Below, one piece after another: positions 1 through 7,678 of a stretch of 27,174 nucleotides of DNA. Below the pieces are notes generated by a model, which searched no databases, had not been told where the DNA came from, and saw nothing but the letters and a program-made list of their open reading frames with translations. The translations under genes and the position numbers were made by a program. How positions within the stretch are numbered: the stretch's first letter is position 1; every line of letters begins with the position of its first letter. The stretch spans positions 1 through 27,174 of the forward strand of contig CAZJAX010000011.1 of the NCBI GenBank assembly GCA_964543965.1. Direction: 5' to 3'. The stretch is from CAMDWQ01 sp964543965 (lineage in GTDB: Bacteria > Omnitrophota > Gorgyraeia > 2-02-FULL-51-18).

Positions 1-1071
1 GTTCAGCTCACGCGCGAGAGCTTTGAGCGAACGCGAGATCTCGGAGATCTCCTGCTGGCGGCTCTCGGTATTGGGAGCGCCCTGCATCAGCTGAAGATAG
101 TCGACGATGATCATGCGGATATCGAACTGCGCTTTCAAACGGCGCGCCTTGGCTTTGAGCTCAAGCACGCTTAATCCCGGGGAGTCGTCGATGTAGATCG
201 GCGCTTCAGAAAGTTTGGCTGCCGCGCTCGTGAGCGCCGGCCAATCGGACTGCGCAAGAAAGCCCGTACGCACTTTGTGCGCGTCGACGCGGGCGCGCGA
301 ACAAAGCATTCTCTGGATCAGCTGTTCTTTCGACATTTCCAAGCTGAACATGGCGACCGGCGTCTTCAGCACCATGCCGGCATGCTCAGCGATGCAGGTC
401 ATGAATGCGCTCTTCCCCATCGAGGGACGGGCTGCGATCACGATGAGATCGGAAGGCTGCAAACCCGCGGTCAGGCTGTCGAACCCGTGAAAACCTGTCG
501 CGATCCCGGTAACGCTTTCTTTGCGCTGGTAAAGGCGGTCGATGACTTCGATCTGTTTGCGGACGATATCCTTGATCGGAGTGACGCCGCCTGCGAATTT
601 TTTCGATGCGATCTCGAACACGGTCTTTTCCGCGCGGTCAAGCAGGCCGTCGACATCCTCGGTCGTGTCGAAGCAGTCCTGGACGATCTGAGTGGCGTTG
701 GTGATCAGATGGCGGAGGATGTATTTTTCTTTGACGATCTTGGCGTAATAAAGCATGTTGGCGGCGGTCGGGACAGCGGTCGTCAGAGTGGAAAGATATC
801 CGGGGCCTCCGACGGAATCCATCTCGCCCGACTTGTAGAGATATTCGGTCAGCGTGATCAGGTCGATGGCTTTATTCTCATTGAAAAGGCCGATCATCGC
901 CTGATAGATCGTCTTATGCGCGTCGCGGTAGAACGCTTCGGGTCCCAAAAGCTCGATGGCCAGCGCGATGGCTTCGGCCTCGATCATGATGGACCCGAGC
1001 ACAGCCATTTCAGCTTCAAGGTTCTGCGGGGGGACCTTATCCTTGAGCTGCAGGTCTTCGACGGTCTTCAT
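1..1071 (-). CDS. dnaB: Replicative DNA helicase DnaB, C-terminus cut off by the window edge
   Basis: I translated this frame by hand from the ATG at 1071; it stays open for 357 codons to position 1. DnaB is the hexameric ring helicase that unwinds DNA ahead of the fork and works with primase. The N-terminal domain starts with the family's typical PPQNLEAEMAVLGSIM stretch. A linker leads into the RecA-like ATPase core, with Walker A ARPSMGKS near residues 213-220 and Walker B IIVDYLQLMQG near 318-328. DnaB proteins are usually about 450 residues, so roughly 100 C-terminal residues lie outside the window. The start codon overlaps the rplI stop by one base (TAATG), so translation is probably coupled. 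No intein is visible in the part seen. Confidence 0.96.
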   Translation of the reverse strand, partial: MKTVEDLQLKDKVPPQNLEAEMAVLGSIMIEAEAIALAIELLGPEAFYRDAHKTIYQAMIGLFNENKAIDLITLTEYLYKSGEMDSVGGPGYLSTLTTAVPTAANMLYYAKIVKEKYILRHLITNATQIVQDCFDTTEDVDGLLDRAEKTVFEIASKKFAGGVTPIKDIVRKQIEVIDRLYQRKESVTGIATGFHGFDSLTAGLQPSDLIVIAARPSMGKSAFMTCIAEHAGMVLKTPVAMFSLEMSKEQLIQRMLCSRARVDAHKVRTGFLAQSDWPALTSAAAKLSEAPIYIDDSPGLSVLELKAKARRLKAQFDIRMIIVDYLQLMQGAPNTESRQQEISEISRSLKALARELN

Positions 1072-1523
1072 TATTTTTTCTTAACGACCGTGACTTTAAG
1101 CTTCGCGGATACCTGAGGGTGGAGTTTCACGGGGACCTGATAGTCGCCGAGCTTGCGCATAGGCTCTTCGAGGTGGATGTCCTTGCGCTCGATGCGGATA
1201 TTTTTCGAAAGAAGTTTTTCGACGATGTCCTGGGAATTGACCGCTCCGTAAAGCTTGTCCCCGTCGCCGGCGCTGACTTCCATCGTCAAAGACATGTCAT
1301 TGAGCTTTTGAGCGATCTCGCGGGCGCGGGCGAGGCGCTCGGCGCTTTCCTTCTCTCGGCGTTCCCTTTCCTGCACGAAAGACTTGAGGTTGCCGGGAGT
1401 AGCGGCAACTGCTTTCTGATGGGGAAAAAGGAAGTTTTGGGCAAATCCTGTGGAGACTTTCACGACGTCGCCGCGCTTACCGAGCTTCGCGTCATCCTGC
1501 AAAAGAACTACTTCGATGTTCAT
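1071..1523 (-). CDS. rplI: 50S ribosomal protein bL9
   Basis: bL9 is a two-domain protein of the large subunit that binds 23S rRNA near the L1 stalk. The 150 residues match the usual length. The N-terminal domain has the family signature (VVLLQDDAKLGKRGDVVKV, then GFAQNFLFP). A long charged connecting helix covers roughly residues 45-75, and the C-terminal domain begins near LYGAVNSQDI. The ATG at 1523 is preceded by AAAGGGACGG, a reasonable Shine-Dalgarno site. It follows rpsR and overlaps dnaB, the classic rpsF-ssb-rpsR-rplI-dnaB arrangement. A terminator-like hairpin sits in the 69-nt gap before it, so expression of rplI-dnaB may be reduced relative to rpsR or may need read-through. Confidence 0.98.
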   Translation of the reverse strand: MNIEVVLLQDDAKLGKRGDVVKVSTGFAQNFLFPHQKAVAATPGNLKSFVQERERREKESAERLARAREIAQKLNDMSLTMEVSAGDGDKLYGAVNSQDIVEKLLSKNIRIERKDIHLEEPMRKLGDYQVPVKLHPQVSAKLKVTVVKKK

Positions 1524-1537
1524 AAGTCCGTCCCTTT

Positions 1538-1579
1538 TAAATAAAAAGAAGCCCCGGCCGGCGGTATGCCGCGGCCGGG
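1538..1579 (-). terminator. Intrinsic terminator or attenuator between rpsR and rplI
   Basis: On the minus strand, CCCGGCCG (1579-1572) and CGGCCGGG (1560-1553) form a very GC-rich stem that is extended by inner pairs around the loop CATA. It is followed by GGCTTCTTTTTATTT (1552-1538), an interrupted U tract. It lies 14 nt after the rpsR stop. Because rplI and dnaB continue on the same strand, partial termination is more likely than a full stop. Confidence 0.65.
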
Positions 1580-1592
1580 TTAGAACCGCGTA

Positions 1593-1850
1593 CTATTCCG
1601 CGACGTACGGTAGCAGAGCGATCTGACGCGCGCGCTTGATCTGGCGGGTCAGAAAACGCTGAGACTTCGCACCGGCGCCGGAAATACGGCTCGGGATGAT
1701 CTTGCCGCGTTCAGTGATGAAAAAACGCAGGCGGTTCACATCTTTATAATCGATGGTCTGGATCTCTTCGGGCTTGAACTTGCAGATCTTCTTCTTGATG
1801 AACTTCTTTTTGGGGTCACCCTTCTTCTTGATCAGCTTCTTTTTGAACAC
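1593..1850 (-). CDS. rpsR: 30S ribosomal protein bS18
   Basis: bS18 forms a pair with bS6 on the platform of the small subunit. The 85 residues end in a typical bS18 core (IDYKDVNRLRFFITERGKI, then RISGAGAKSQRFLTRQIKRARQIALLPY). The N-terminal extension is very lysine-rich (KKKLIKKKGDPKKKFIKKK) before the single Cys at residue 23. The start is GTG at 1850, chosen because AAAGGAG lies 7 nt upstream and no ATG is available. It follows ssb by 20 nt and is followed by a terminator-like hairpin. Confidence 0.98.
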   Translation of the reverse strand: MFKKKLIKKKGDPKKKFIKKKICKFKPEEIQTIDYKDVNRLRFFITERGKIIPSRISGAGAKSQRFLTRQIKRARQIALLPYVAE

Positions 1851-1870
1851 GTGTTTTCTCCTTTAAAAGA

Positions 1871-2326
1871 TCAGAATGGAACTTCTTCTTCGCCCTTACT
1901 GCTCATGCCGGACAGATCATCTGCCGGAATATCCGAAATATCATCCTTGCCGCCGCCGAAATCCGTATCGCGGGACGCTCCGCCTCCCGCACCCGCGCCT
2001 GCGCGCAGGAACTGGATATTCGTCGCGATCACTTCGAGCGTGCTGCGCTTCTGGCCGTCCGCTCCGTCCCAGCTGCGGCTCTGCAGGCGCCCTTCGACGA
2101 ACACGGGGCTGCCCTTCTTCAGGTACTCGCCGCAGACTTCCGCCAGCCTTCCCCAGACCACCACCCGGACGAAACTCGATTCTTCTTTTTTCTCACCGGT
2201 CTGCAGTTTGTAAACACGGTTCATCGCCACCGTGAAACTTGCCACCGCCGATCCGCTCGGGACATACCGGAGCTCGGGGTCTCGCGTCAGGTTGCCGATC
2301 AGAAGAGCTTTATTCAGGCTGGCCAT
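1871..2326 (-). CDS. ssb: Single-stranded DNA-binding protein SSB
   Basis: SSB coats single-stranded DNA during replication, repair and recombination and recruits partner proteins through its C-terminal tip. Of 151 residues, about 1-108 form the OB fold (start MASLNKALLIGNLTRDPELRY, then FVRVVVWGRLAEVCGEYLKKG). A Gly/Ala-rich flexible linker follows, and the protein ends in the acidic tip EEEVPF, matching the canonical D/E-rich PF ending. The ATG at 2326 has GGAG 8 nt upstream. Its place between rpsF and rpsR is the common bacterial order and couples replication with ribosome genes. Confidence 0.98.
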   Translation of the reverse strand: MASLNKALLIGNLTRDPELRYVPSGSAVASFTVAMNRVYKLQTGEKKEESSFVRVVVWGRLAEVCGEYLKKGSPVFVEGRLQSRSWDGADGQKRSTLEVIATNIQFLRAGAGAGGGASRDTDFGGGKDDISDIPADDLSGMSSKGEEEVPF

Positions 2327-2338
2327 GGGATTTCTCCG

Positions 2339-2629
2339 TTACAGGTTGTCCTTGTTCACGAGCAGGTAGCGAATGATGTTGTCGTTCAAACGCAGCGACT
2401 GCTCCAGCTTCTTGGTGAACTGGGAGTCTAGCTGGAAGTTCAAGATGATGTAATTACCTTCCTGCTTCTTGTTGATCTTGTACGCCAGACGCTTTCTTCC
2501 CCAGTCCTGCAGGCTGTCGATGCGTCCGCCGTTCTTCGTGACGAGGTCCTGCAGCGTTGCAACCGCCGCCTTGGACGCGTCAGCCGTAATGTCGGGGTCA
2601 ATAATGAATATGCCTTCGTAATTAACCAT
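2339..2629 (-). CDS. rpsF: 30S ribosomal protein bS6
   Basis: bS6 binds bS18 and 16S rRNA on the small-subunit platform. The 96-residue protein has the expected ferredoxin-like family pattern: YEGIFIIDPDI at the start, RLAYKINKKQEGNYIILNF in the middle and LNDNIIRYLLVN at the end. The ATG at 2629 is preceded by AAAAAGGAGAAGAG, a strong ribosome binding site. It leads the rpsF-ssb-rpsR-rplI-dnaB cluster and follows pth, with a small palindrome between them. Confidence 0.98.
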   Translation of the reverse strand: MVNYEGIFIIDPDITADASKAAVATLQDLVTKNGGRIDSLQDWGRKRLAYKINKKQEGNYIILNFQLDSQFTKKLEQSLRLNDNIIRYLLVNKDNL

Positions 2630-2644
2630 CTCTTCTCCTTTTTC

Positions 2645-2664
2645 CCTGCCTACCGTCAGGCAGG
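2645..2664. repeat. Short palindrome abutting the pth stop codon
   Basis: Bases 2645-2651 (CCTGCCT) pair with 2658-2664 (AGGCAGG) around a 6-nt loop, giving a perfect 7-bp stem that begins immediately after the pth TAG stop and ends 15 nt before the rpsF start codon. No U tract follows, so it is not a standard terminator. It resembles short interspersed palindromes seen in many candidate-phylum genomes (from memory; not checked against this genome). It might protect the pth mRNA 3' end. Confidence 0.6.
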
Positions 2665-3246
2665 CTATCCTTGTAACTGACTCAGCTTTTTCTGCGCCGC
2701 GTCAAAACCTTCGTTGATCCAGCTCTTGCAAACTAAAACTGCTCTATCCAAGATCTCGGGCTTCGCCTGCTGCTCGTCTTTGCTGAATTTTTCCAGCACG
2801 AACGATTCCAGGTTGTGAGGCATGTCCGGAGTCCTGACTCCAAAACGAAGCCTTGGAAAATCCCCGCTGTTTTCCAGCGCGGTCATAATGGACTCGAGTC
2901 CGTGATGACCGCCTGACGAACCTTCTTTGCGGATGCGCAGCTTTCTAAAATCCAAATTCACGTCGTCGCACACCACGAGGATATCTTCCGGTTTCGGATG
3001 ATATTCCTTCACGATACCCGCGATGCTCTCGCCGCTGCGGTTCACGNNNNNNNNNNCGTAGGTCAGGGGCTTGATGAGCATCACTTCTCCTGACCCGCAT
3101 ACCAAAGCCTGGAGCTTCCGCACTTCCTTCCAGCCTTTCCCCGCGCCTTCTAAAACCGCAAGACCGTCCAAAACTTCGAAGCCGGCATTGTGTCGGGTCC
3201 CCTCGTATTTGCGTTCGGGGTTGCCGATGCCGACGACGAATTTCAT
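2665..3246 (-). CDS. pth: Peptidyl-tRNA hydrolase, interrupted by a 10-N assembly gap
   Basis: Pth cleaves peptidyl-tRNAs dropped from stalled ribosomes and recycles the tRNA. Family landmarks are present: GIGNPERKYEGTRHNAGF with the catalytic-type His at residue 19, KPLTY before the gap, NRSG after it, CDDVNLDFRKLRIRKEGSSGGHHGL, and the C-terminal FVLEKFSKDE. In E. coli the GGHNG motif carries Asn; here it reads GGHHG. With the N run read as ten real bases, four unknown residues separate TY from VNRSG, but the family has essentially none there (KPxTYMNxSG). Merging the two flanks at a shared CG gives TYVNRSG in frame and a 189-residue protein. It lies 8 nt after rplY. Confidence 0.95.
   Translation of the reverse strand: MKFVVGIGNPERKYEGTRHNAGFEVLDGLAVLEGAGKGWKEVRKLQALVCGSGEVMLIKPLTYXXXXVNRSGESIAGIVKEYHPKPEDILVVCDDVNLDFRKLRIRKEGSSGGHHGLESIMTALENSGDFPRLRFGVRTPDMPHNLESFVLEKFSKDEQQAKPEILDRAVLVCKSWINEGFDAAQKKLSQLQG
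3047..3056. other. Scaffold gap (10 N) inside pth
   Basis: Ten N bases are the only ambiguous positions in the window. The reading frame is kept only by accident of gap length. On the minus strand the flanks end in ...CTGACCTACG and begin CGTGAACCGC, so they share CG and probably overlap instead of being separated. Confidence 0.97.
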
Positions 3247-3254
3247 TTAAGCGG

Positions 3255-3959
3255 TTATTTCTTCTCCGCTTTGGCTGCGTCTTTCTTCGGCTCTTCCTTC
3301 TTATCGCCGGCTTTCGCCGCCGCAGGATCTTCCTTCTTTTCGCGGAGCACTTCGACTTCAGGTGCGGGCGCCAACGGATCAGCAGCCTTCTCTTCGACCG
3401 GCAGCTTCACGTGGAACAGCAGCGTGTCGGGGTCGGTGAGGATCTTATACTTGTCGGATGCGGCCAGATCGCGTATGTGGATCGATGCGCCGATCCCGAG
3501 ACCGGAAACGTCGACGTCGATATGTTTGGGAATATCCATCGGCAGACACTGGACTTTGACGATGCGGCACGGGTGGTCCATGATACCGCCGTCGTTCTTC
3601 ACACCGATCGGGGTGCCGTTGGCCGTGACTTCGACTTCGACCTGGATCTTCTCATTGAGCGAGATCTCGTTGAAATCGACGTGGAGGATGAAACGCTTTA
3701 CCGGATCGTACTGCACTTCCTTGATGATCGCGGGGCGGGTCTTCTTCTTTTCTTTCTCGATAGTGAGGTTGATCAGCACGTTCTCGCCGGCGGCGTCGTG
3801 GATGATCTTGGTGATCTCGCGCTTCTCCAGCGAAATCGAAACGGGTTGTTCGCCGCGGTGATAGACGACGCCGGGCACGAAGCCCTGATTACGCAAAGCT
3901 TTATTTTTTTGCTTGCCCTTGGTGTCCCTGACGGTCGCTTTGACGTTGATCTGTTCCAT
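3255..3959 (-). CDS. rplY: 50S ribosomal protein bL25, long CTC/TL5 type
   Basis: bL25 binds 5S rRNA. The 234 residues correspond to the long form. The N-terminal 5S-binding domain (about 1-95) contains the characteristic RNQGFVPGVVYHRGEQP and FILHVDFNEI. The C-terminal TL5 beta domain (about 96-185) contains GVKNDGGIMDHPCRIVKVQ and LPMDIPKHIDVDVS. The last 50 residues form a low-complexity Lys/Glu/Ala tail, likely disordered. The ATG at 3959 has AAGGA 8 nt upstream. It follows prs and precedes pth, an order shared by many bacteria. The 100-nt spacer before it (3960-4059) contains no ORF; it has imperfect GAGCGACGA-type repeats and a weak inverted repeat but no convincing element. Confidence 0.97.
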   Translation of the reverse strand: MEQINVKATVRDTKGKQKNKALRNQGFVPGVVYHRGEQPVSISLEKREITKIIHDAAGENVLINLTIEKEKKKTRPAIIKEVQYDPVKRFILHVDFNEISLNEKIQVEVEVTANGTPIGVKNDGGIMDHPCRIVKVQCLPMDIPKHIDVDVSGLGIGASIHIRDLAASDKYKILTDPDTLLFHVKLPVEEKAADPLAPAPEVEVLREKKEDPAAAKAGDKKEEPKKDAAKAEKK

Positions 3960-4059
3960 GATTCACTTCCTTGCTTTTGCCGCTGCCAGCCTCGTCGCTC
4001 TCTTTACCGAAGCGCCCCCATAGGCCCTTCGTCGCTCCGCTCCCGGCTGCGGTCGTTGA

Positions 4060-4998
4060 CTAATTAAACAGGCTCGATACCGACTCTTCGTCGTGAATTC
4101 TCTTGATAGCTTCTCCCAGAAGCTCGGAGACCGAGAGGACCTTGAACACGGGGTCCTTTTTGTCTGCGCCCAGCGGAATACTGTCCGTGATCACAAACTC
4201 CTCGATCGGAGACTTTTTGATACGTTCGATCGCCGGACCCGACAGGATCGGGTGCGACACCGCGGTGAATATTTTAAGCGAGCCGGCCTTTTTCAAAGCC
4301 ACGGCGGCTTCGCACATGGAGCTGGCCGTTGCGACCAGATCGTCGACGATGACGACATTTTTGCCTTTGACTTCGCCGAGGATGTTCATCGTCTCGGTGT
4401 GTTTGTCGTCGATACGGCGCTTGTCCACGACGACGAGCGCGGCTCCGAGCCTCTTAGCATATGCTCGGGCCATCTTGATGCCGCCAACATCCGGAGACGC
4501 GACGACGAGGTCTTTAAGCTTCTTCTTCTTGAAATAATCCACGATCACGTTGACCGCAAAAAGGTGGTCTAGCGGTATGTCGAAAAATCCCTGGATCTGG
4601 CTGGCGTGCAGGTCCATCGTCAGCACGCGGTCCGCTCCGGCCGCTTCAAGGATATTGGCCACGAGCTTGGCGGTGATCGGCACGCGCGGCTGGTCCTTGC
4701 GGTCCTGTCGGGCATAGCCGAAATAAGGTATCACGGCCGTCACGCGCCGCGCCGACGCGCGTTTGAGCGCGTCGATCATGATCAGAAGTTCCATCAGGTT
4801 GTTGTTGGTCGGAGGGCAGGTCGGCTGCACGATGAACACGTCGCGGCCTCGCACATCCTCGTTGATCTTCACCCGGATCTCGCCCTCGCTGAACGTCGAA
4901 ACCAGCGCGTCTCCAAGAGGCACGTTGAGGAACTTGGCGATCTTTTTTGCCAGTTCGATGTTGGCATTACCCGAAAAAATCTTGATTTCGCCGTTCAT
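4060..4998 (-). CDS. prs: Ribose-phosphate pyrophosphokinase (PRPP synthetase), class I
   Basis: It makes PRPP from ribose 5-phosphate and ATP, feeding purine, pyrimidine and histidine synthesis; PurF and HisG, encoded nearby, consume it. The 312 residues match class I. Landmarks are FSGNANIELAKKIA, FSEGEIRVKINEDVRG, the ATP-binding region IPYFGYARQDRK near 90-101, VLTMDLHASQIQGFF near 125-139 (HAS), and the ribose-phosphate loop near 216-227. That loop reads VDDLVATASS where E. coli has VDDMIDTGGT, so the second-position Asp is Ala and the Gly pair is Ala-Ser; the two leading Asp and the Thr are kept. The ATG overlaps the glmU stop by 4 nt (ATGA). Confidence 0.97.
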   Translation of the reverse strand: MNGEIKIFSGNANIELAKKIAKFLNVPLGDALVSTFSEGEIRVKINEDVRGRDVFIVQPTCPPTNNNLMELLIMIDALKRASARRVTAVIPYFGYARQDRKDQPRVPITAKLVANILEAAGADRVLTMDLHASQIQGFFDIPLDHLFAVNVIVDYFKKKKLKDLVVASPDVGGIKMARAYAKRLGAALVVVDKRRIDDKHTETMNILGEVKGKNVVIVDDLVATASSMCEAAVALKKAGSLKIFTAVSHPILSGPAIERIKKSPIEEFVITDSIPLGADKKDPVFKVLSVSELLGEAIKRIHDEESVSSLFN

Positions 4999-6266
4999 TT
5001 TCTTCCTGTTCTGTTTAAGATCCTCGCCGGCACGCCGACGACGATGCCCCGGTCAGGGACATCTTTATTCTTTGTGACCACGGCGCCCGCGCCCGTCACG
5101 GCTTGTCTGCCGACGGTGACCGGCGCTACTAAAACGGTGCCGCTGCCGATCCGCGCTCTATCCTTGATCACGGTAAGATGTTTGTTTTTGCCGTCGTAAT
5201 TGGCGGTGATCGTGCCCGCGCCGATGTTCACGTACGAGCCGACCTTCGCGTCGCCTAAGTAAGACAGGTGTTTTACCTGGGTGTGGTCGCCGATCTCTGA
5301 GCGTACAACTTCCACAAAATTGCCGAGGGTGGTATGCCTGCCGATACGGGACTTGCCGCGGACACGCGCATAGGGCCCGATCACGCAGCCCTCGCCGATA
5401 ACCACCCCCTCTTCCAGGGTGGTACCCGGCATAACCGTAGTATCTTGCCCTATCCTCACGTCGGCGTCAATGGTCACGGTTTGGGGCCTCCGGATGCGGA
5501 CCCCCTGCTCCATGAGCGCCTTCAAGACGCGTTTCTGGGCGATTTCCTCGACTTGCGCCAGATCCGCGCGCGTATTCACGCCCAAAACTTCCTTGCGGCA
5601 GGCCGCCATGACCGCTCCCACGCGGCTTTCCTTAGAAAAAATACCGACGACATCGGTCAGGTAATACTCTTTCTTGGCGGCGCTCTGCTTGATCTTTTTC
5701 AGCGCCGGAAAAAGGCGGAGCGCGTCGAACACGTAGCAGCCGACATTGATCTCTTTGATCCTCTTTTCTTCTTCCGTGGCCTCTTTCTCCTCGACGATGC
5801 TCAAGACCTCCGATGACGGCCCCCGCAAAATACGGCCGTAGCCGAAGGGTTCGTCGAGCTCTACCGACAAAAGTGTGCACGCCGTCTTTTCTGCGGCAAA
5901 ATTCTGATAAAGCTCTTTGACCGTCTCCTGCCGTATCAGCGGAGTATCGCAGTAGAACACATACACGGCGCCCGAGAAACCTTTCAGCGCAGGCGCTGAC
6001 TGTAATACCGCATGCCCGCTGCCCAGCTGTTCCTTTTGCTCGACACAGACGAGCTTCTTGCCAAGACCGAGAGATTTCAGATATTCGCGGACAAGCTCGA
6101 TCTTGTATCCCGCGACGACGACGATCTTTTCGCATCCCGCCGCGAGAGCTCGGTCCACAAGGTAGCCGAGCATCGGCTTTCCGCAGATCGGGTGCAGCGC
6201 TTTCGGAAGCACGGACTTAAGCCGCGTCCCTTTTCCCGCTGCGAGGATGACGGCCGCTTTACGCAA
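4995..6266 (-). CDS. glmU: Bifunctional UDP-GlcNAc pyrophosphorylase / GlcN-1-P acetyltransferase
   Basis: GlmU acetylates glucosamine 1-phosphate and then uridylylates it to UDP-GlcNAc, the precursor of peptidoglycan and LPS. The N-terminal nucleotidyltransferase domain (about 1-225) opens with LAAGKGTRLKS and LPKALHPICGKPM and has VFYCDTPL and FGYGRI. The left-handed beta-helix runs from about 250 to the end, with hexapeptide repeats, IGPYARVRGKSRIG, the acetyltransferase motif KHLSYLGDAKVG and NIGAGTITANYDG. At 423 residues it is slightly short for the family (about 450). The start is TTG at 6266, overlapping the clpX stop by 8 nt, with GAGG 9 nt upstream. It is the middle gene of an overlapping clpX-glmU-prs set. 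Confidence 0.97.
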   Translation of the reverse strand: MRKAAVILAAGKGTRLKSVLPKALHPICGKPMLGYLVDRALAAGCEKIVVVAGYKIELVREYLKSLGLGKKLVCVEQKEQLGSGHAVLQSAPALKGFSGAVYVFYCDTPLIRQETVKELYQNFAAEKTACTLLSVELDEPFGYGRILRGPSSEVLSIVEEKEATEEEKRIKEINVGCYVFDALRLFPALKKIKQSAAKKEYYLTDVVGIFSKESRVGAVMAACRKEVLGVNTRADLAQVEEIAQKRVLKALMEQGVRIRRPQTVTIDADVRIGQDTTVMPGTTLEEGVVIGEGCVIGPYARVRGKSRIGRHTTLGNFVEVVRSEIGDHTQVKHLSYLGDAKVGSYVNIGAGTITANYDGKNKHLTVIKDRARIGSGTVLVAPVTVGRQAVTGAGAVVTKNKDVPDRGIVVGVPARILNRTGRK

Positions 6267-7545
6267 TTCGCTTCGCCTCGCCTTTTTTGTCCACCAGCCT
6301 CGGGTATTCGCGGTTCAAAACCGTATCACGGCCCACCACGCATTCTTTGATGCCTTCCATCGCGGGAAGTTCGTACATGACGTTGAGCATCACGCTTTCC
6401 ATGATCGCCCGCAACCCTCGGGCGCCGGTCCCTTTCTTCACAGCTTCTTTCACGATCTCCTGCAGCGCTTCGGGCGTCAGTGTGAGCTTCACGCCTTCGA
6501 TCTCAAAAAGTTTTTCGAACTGCTTGACCAGCGCGTTCTTGGGCTGGGTCAGCACGTCGAGAAGCTCTTTTTCACTGAGCTTTTCCAGCGTCGAAATGAC
6601 CGGAAAACGGCCGATGAATTCGGGGATAATCCCGTACTTCACCAGGTCCACGGTCTCGACAAGCGGCAGAAGCGAATGCTCCGCATCGCCGGCCTTGTAG
6701 ACCGGATGCGTGCTAGCCTGGGCACGGAAACCGATCTGGCCCTTGCCGAGGCGCCGCTGGATGATCTCGTGCAGAGAGCTGAAAGTGCCTCCGCAGATAA
6801 AAAGGATATTGGTCGTATCGACGGTCAGGTTTTCTGCTTGGGGATGCTTGCGTCCGCCCTGAGGGGGTACGCTGGCCTTCGTGCCTTCCAAAATCTTCAG
6901 GAGCGCCTGCTGGACGCCTTCACCGGACACATCGCGCGTGATAGAAACGTTTTCAGAGGTCTTGCCGATCTTGTCGATCTCGTCAATGTAGACGATGCCC
7001 ATTTCCGCGCGCGGAATGTCGTACGAAGCGTCCTGCAACAGACGCTGGATCACGTTTTCGACATCGTCTCCGACGTAGCCGGCCTGCGTCAGCGTCGTCG
7101 CGTCGCAGATCGCGAACGGAACCTTGAGAACACGCGCCAGAGTGCGGGCCAGGAGCGTCTTGCCGCTGCCCGTCGGGCCGATCAGCAGCACGTTGGATTT
7201 CTCGAGCTCGACATCTTTAGTGTCGGCCGACGAGATCACGCGCTTGTAGTGATTGTATACGCTGACAGAGAGCTTTTTCTTCGCATCCTCCTGCCCGACG
7301 ACGTACTGGTCGAGGATCTTTTTGATCTCCGTCGGCTTCGGCAGGTCTTCGAGCTTGAGCTTGGGGGCGCGGACCTCTTTCGGGTCCTTCGGTTCTTTGC
7401 CGTCCTTTGAAGGGGCGGTCGCGCCGGTGCGGGTCAGCGTGTCATGGCAGAACTTCACGCAGTCCTCGCAAATAAGCGAGTCGGGTCCTGAGAAGATCTT
7501 CTCATGACCTTTGAGTATTTTTTGGCAGAACGAGCATTTTTGCAT
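6259..7545 (-). CDS. clpX: ATP-dependent Clp protease ATPase subunit ClpX
   Basis: ClpX unfolds tagged proteins and feeds them to ClpP. The 428-residue protein has a complete architecture: an N-terminal C4 zinc-binding domain (Cys 4, 7, 26, 29), a charged linker (about 40-70), Walker A GPTGSGKT at 123-130, pore loop GYVG at 156-159, Walker B VYIDEID at 185-191, the ClpP-docking IGF loop at 271-273, and sensor-2 GARGLRAIME near the end. The IGF loop implies a ClpP partner encoded elsewhere, since clpP is not next to it. The ATG at 7545 lacks a clear Shine-Dalgarno site; TATAAT lies only 1 nt upstream of it. The gene sits just downstream of tRNA-Gln. Confidence 0.98.
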   Translation of the reverse strand: MQKCSFCQKILKGHEKIFSGPDSLICEDCVKFCHDTLTRTGATAPSKDGKEPKDPKEVRAPKLKLEDLPKPTEIKKILDQYVVGQEDAKKKLSVSVYNHYKRVISSADTKDVELEKSNVLLIGPTGSGKTLLARTLARVLKVPFAICDATTLTQAGYVGDDVENVIQRLLQDASYDIPRAEMGIVYIDEIDKIGKTSENVSITRDVSGEGVQQALLKILEGTKASVPPQGGRKHPQAENLTVDTTNILFICGGTFSSLHEIIQRRLGKGQIGFRAQASTHPVYKAGDAEHSLLPLVETVDLVKYGIIPEFIGRFPVISTLEKLSEKELLDVLTQPKNALVKQFEKLFEIEGVKLTLTPEALQEIVKEAVKKGTGARGLRAIMESVMLNVMYELPAMEGIKECVVGRDTVLNREYPRLVDKKGEAKRIA

Positions 7546-7597
7546 GATTATAGGAACGATCCGGTGACGCGTTTAAATGACCTAATGGCTTTTAGAG

Positions 7598-7668
7598 TTG
7601 CCCCGCATGGATTCGAACCATGACTCTAGCCTCCAAAGGGCTGTGTGCTACCGTTACACCACAGGGCA
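7598..7668 (-). tRNA. tRNA-Gln (anticodon UUG)
   Basis: The minus strand folds into a full cloverleaf of 71 nt. The acceptor stem TGCCCTG pairs with CGGGGCA (one T-G pair), the D arm is GTG...CAC, the anticodon loop is CTTTGGA giving UUG, and the T arm is CATGG-TTCGAAT-CCATG. The discriminator is A. The first pair of the anticodon stem is a C-A mismatch. CCA is not encoded. A tRNA-Gln between ispE and prs is a recurring arrangement in bacteria, which supports the call. Confidence 0.95.
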
Positions 7669-7678
7669 ATTTTTTTTC

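Noticed and set aside
3960..4059. Small RNA or repeat element between prs and rplY
   Set aside because: It contains imperfect GAGCGACGA-like repeats and a weak inverted repeat, but no clear fold, promoter or terminator.
6247..7410. A 387-codon plus-strand open frame opposite clpX
   Set aside because: Antisense shadow of clpX; its translation is Arg/His/Asp-rich and lacks any motif.
7547..7552. TATAAT one base before the clpX ATG, as another leaderless promoter
   Set aside because: A -10 box this close would start transcription inside the coding region, and no good -35 is present; probably chance.
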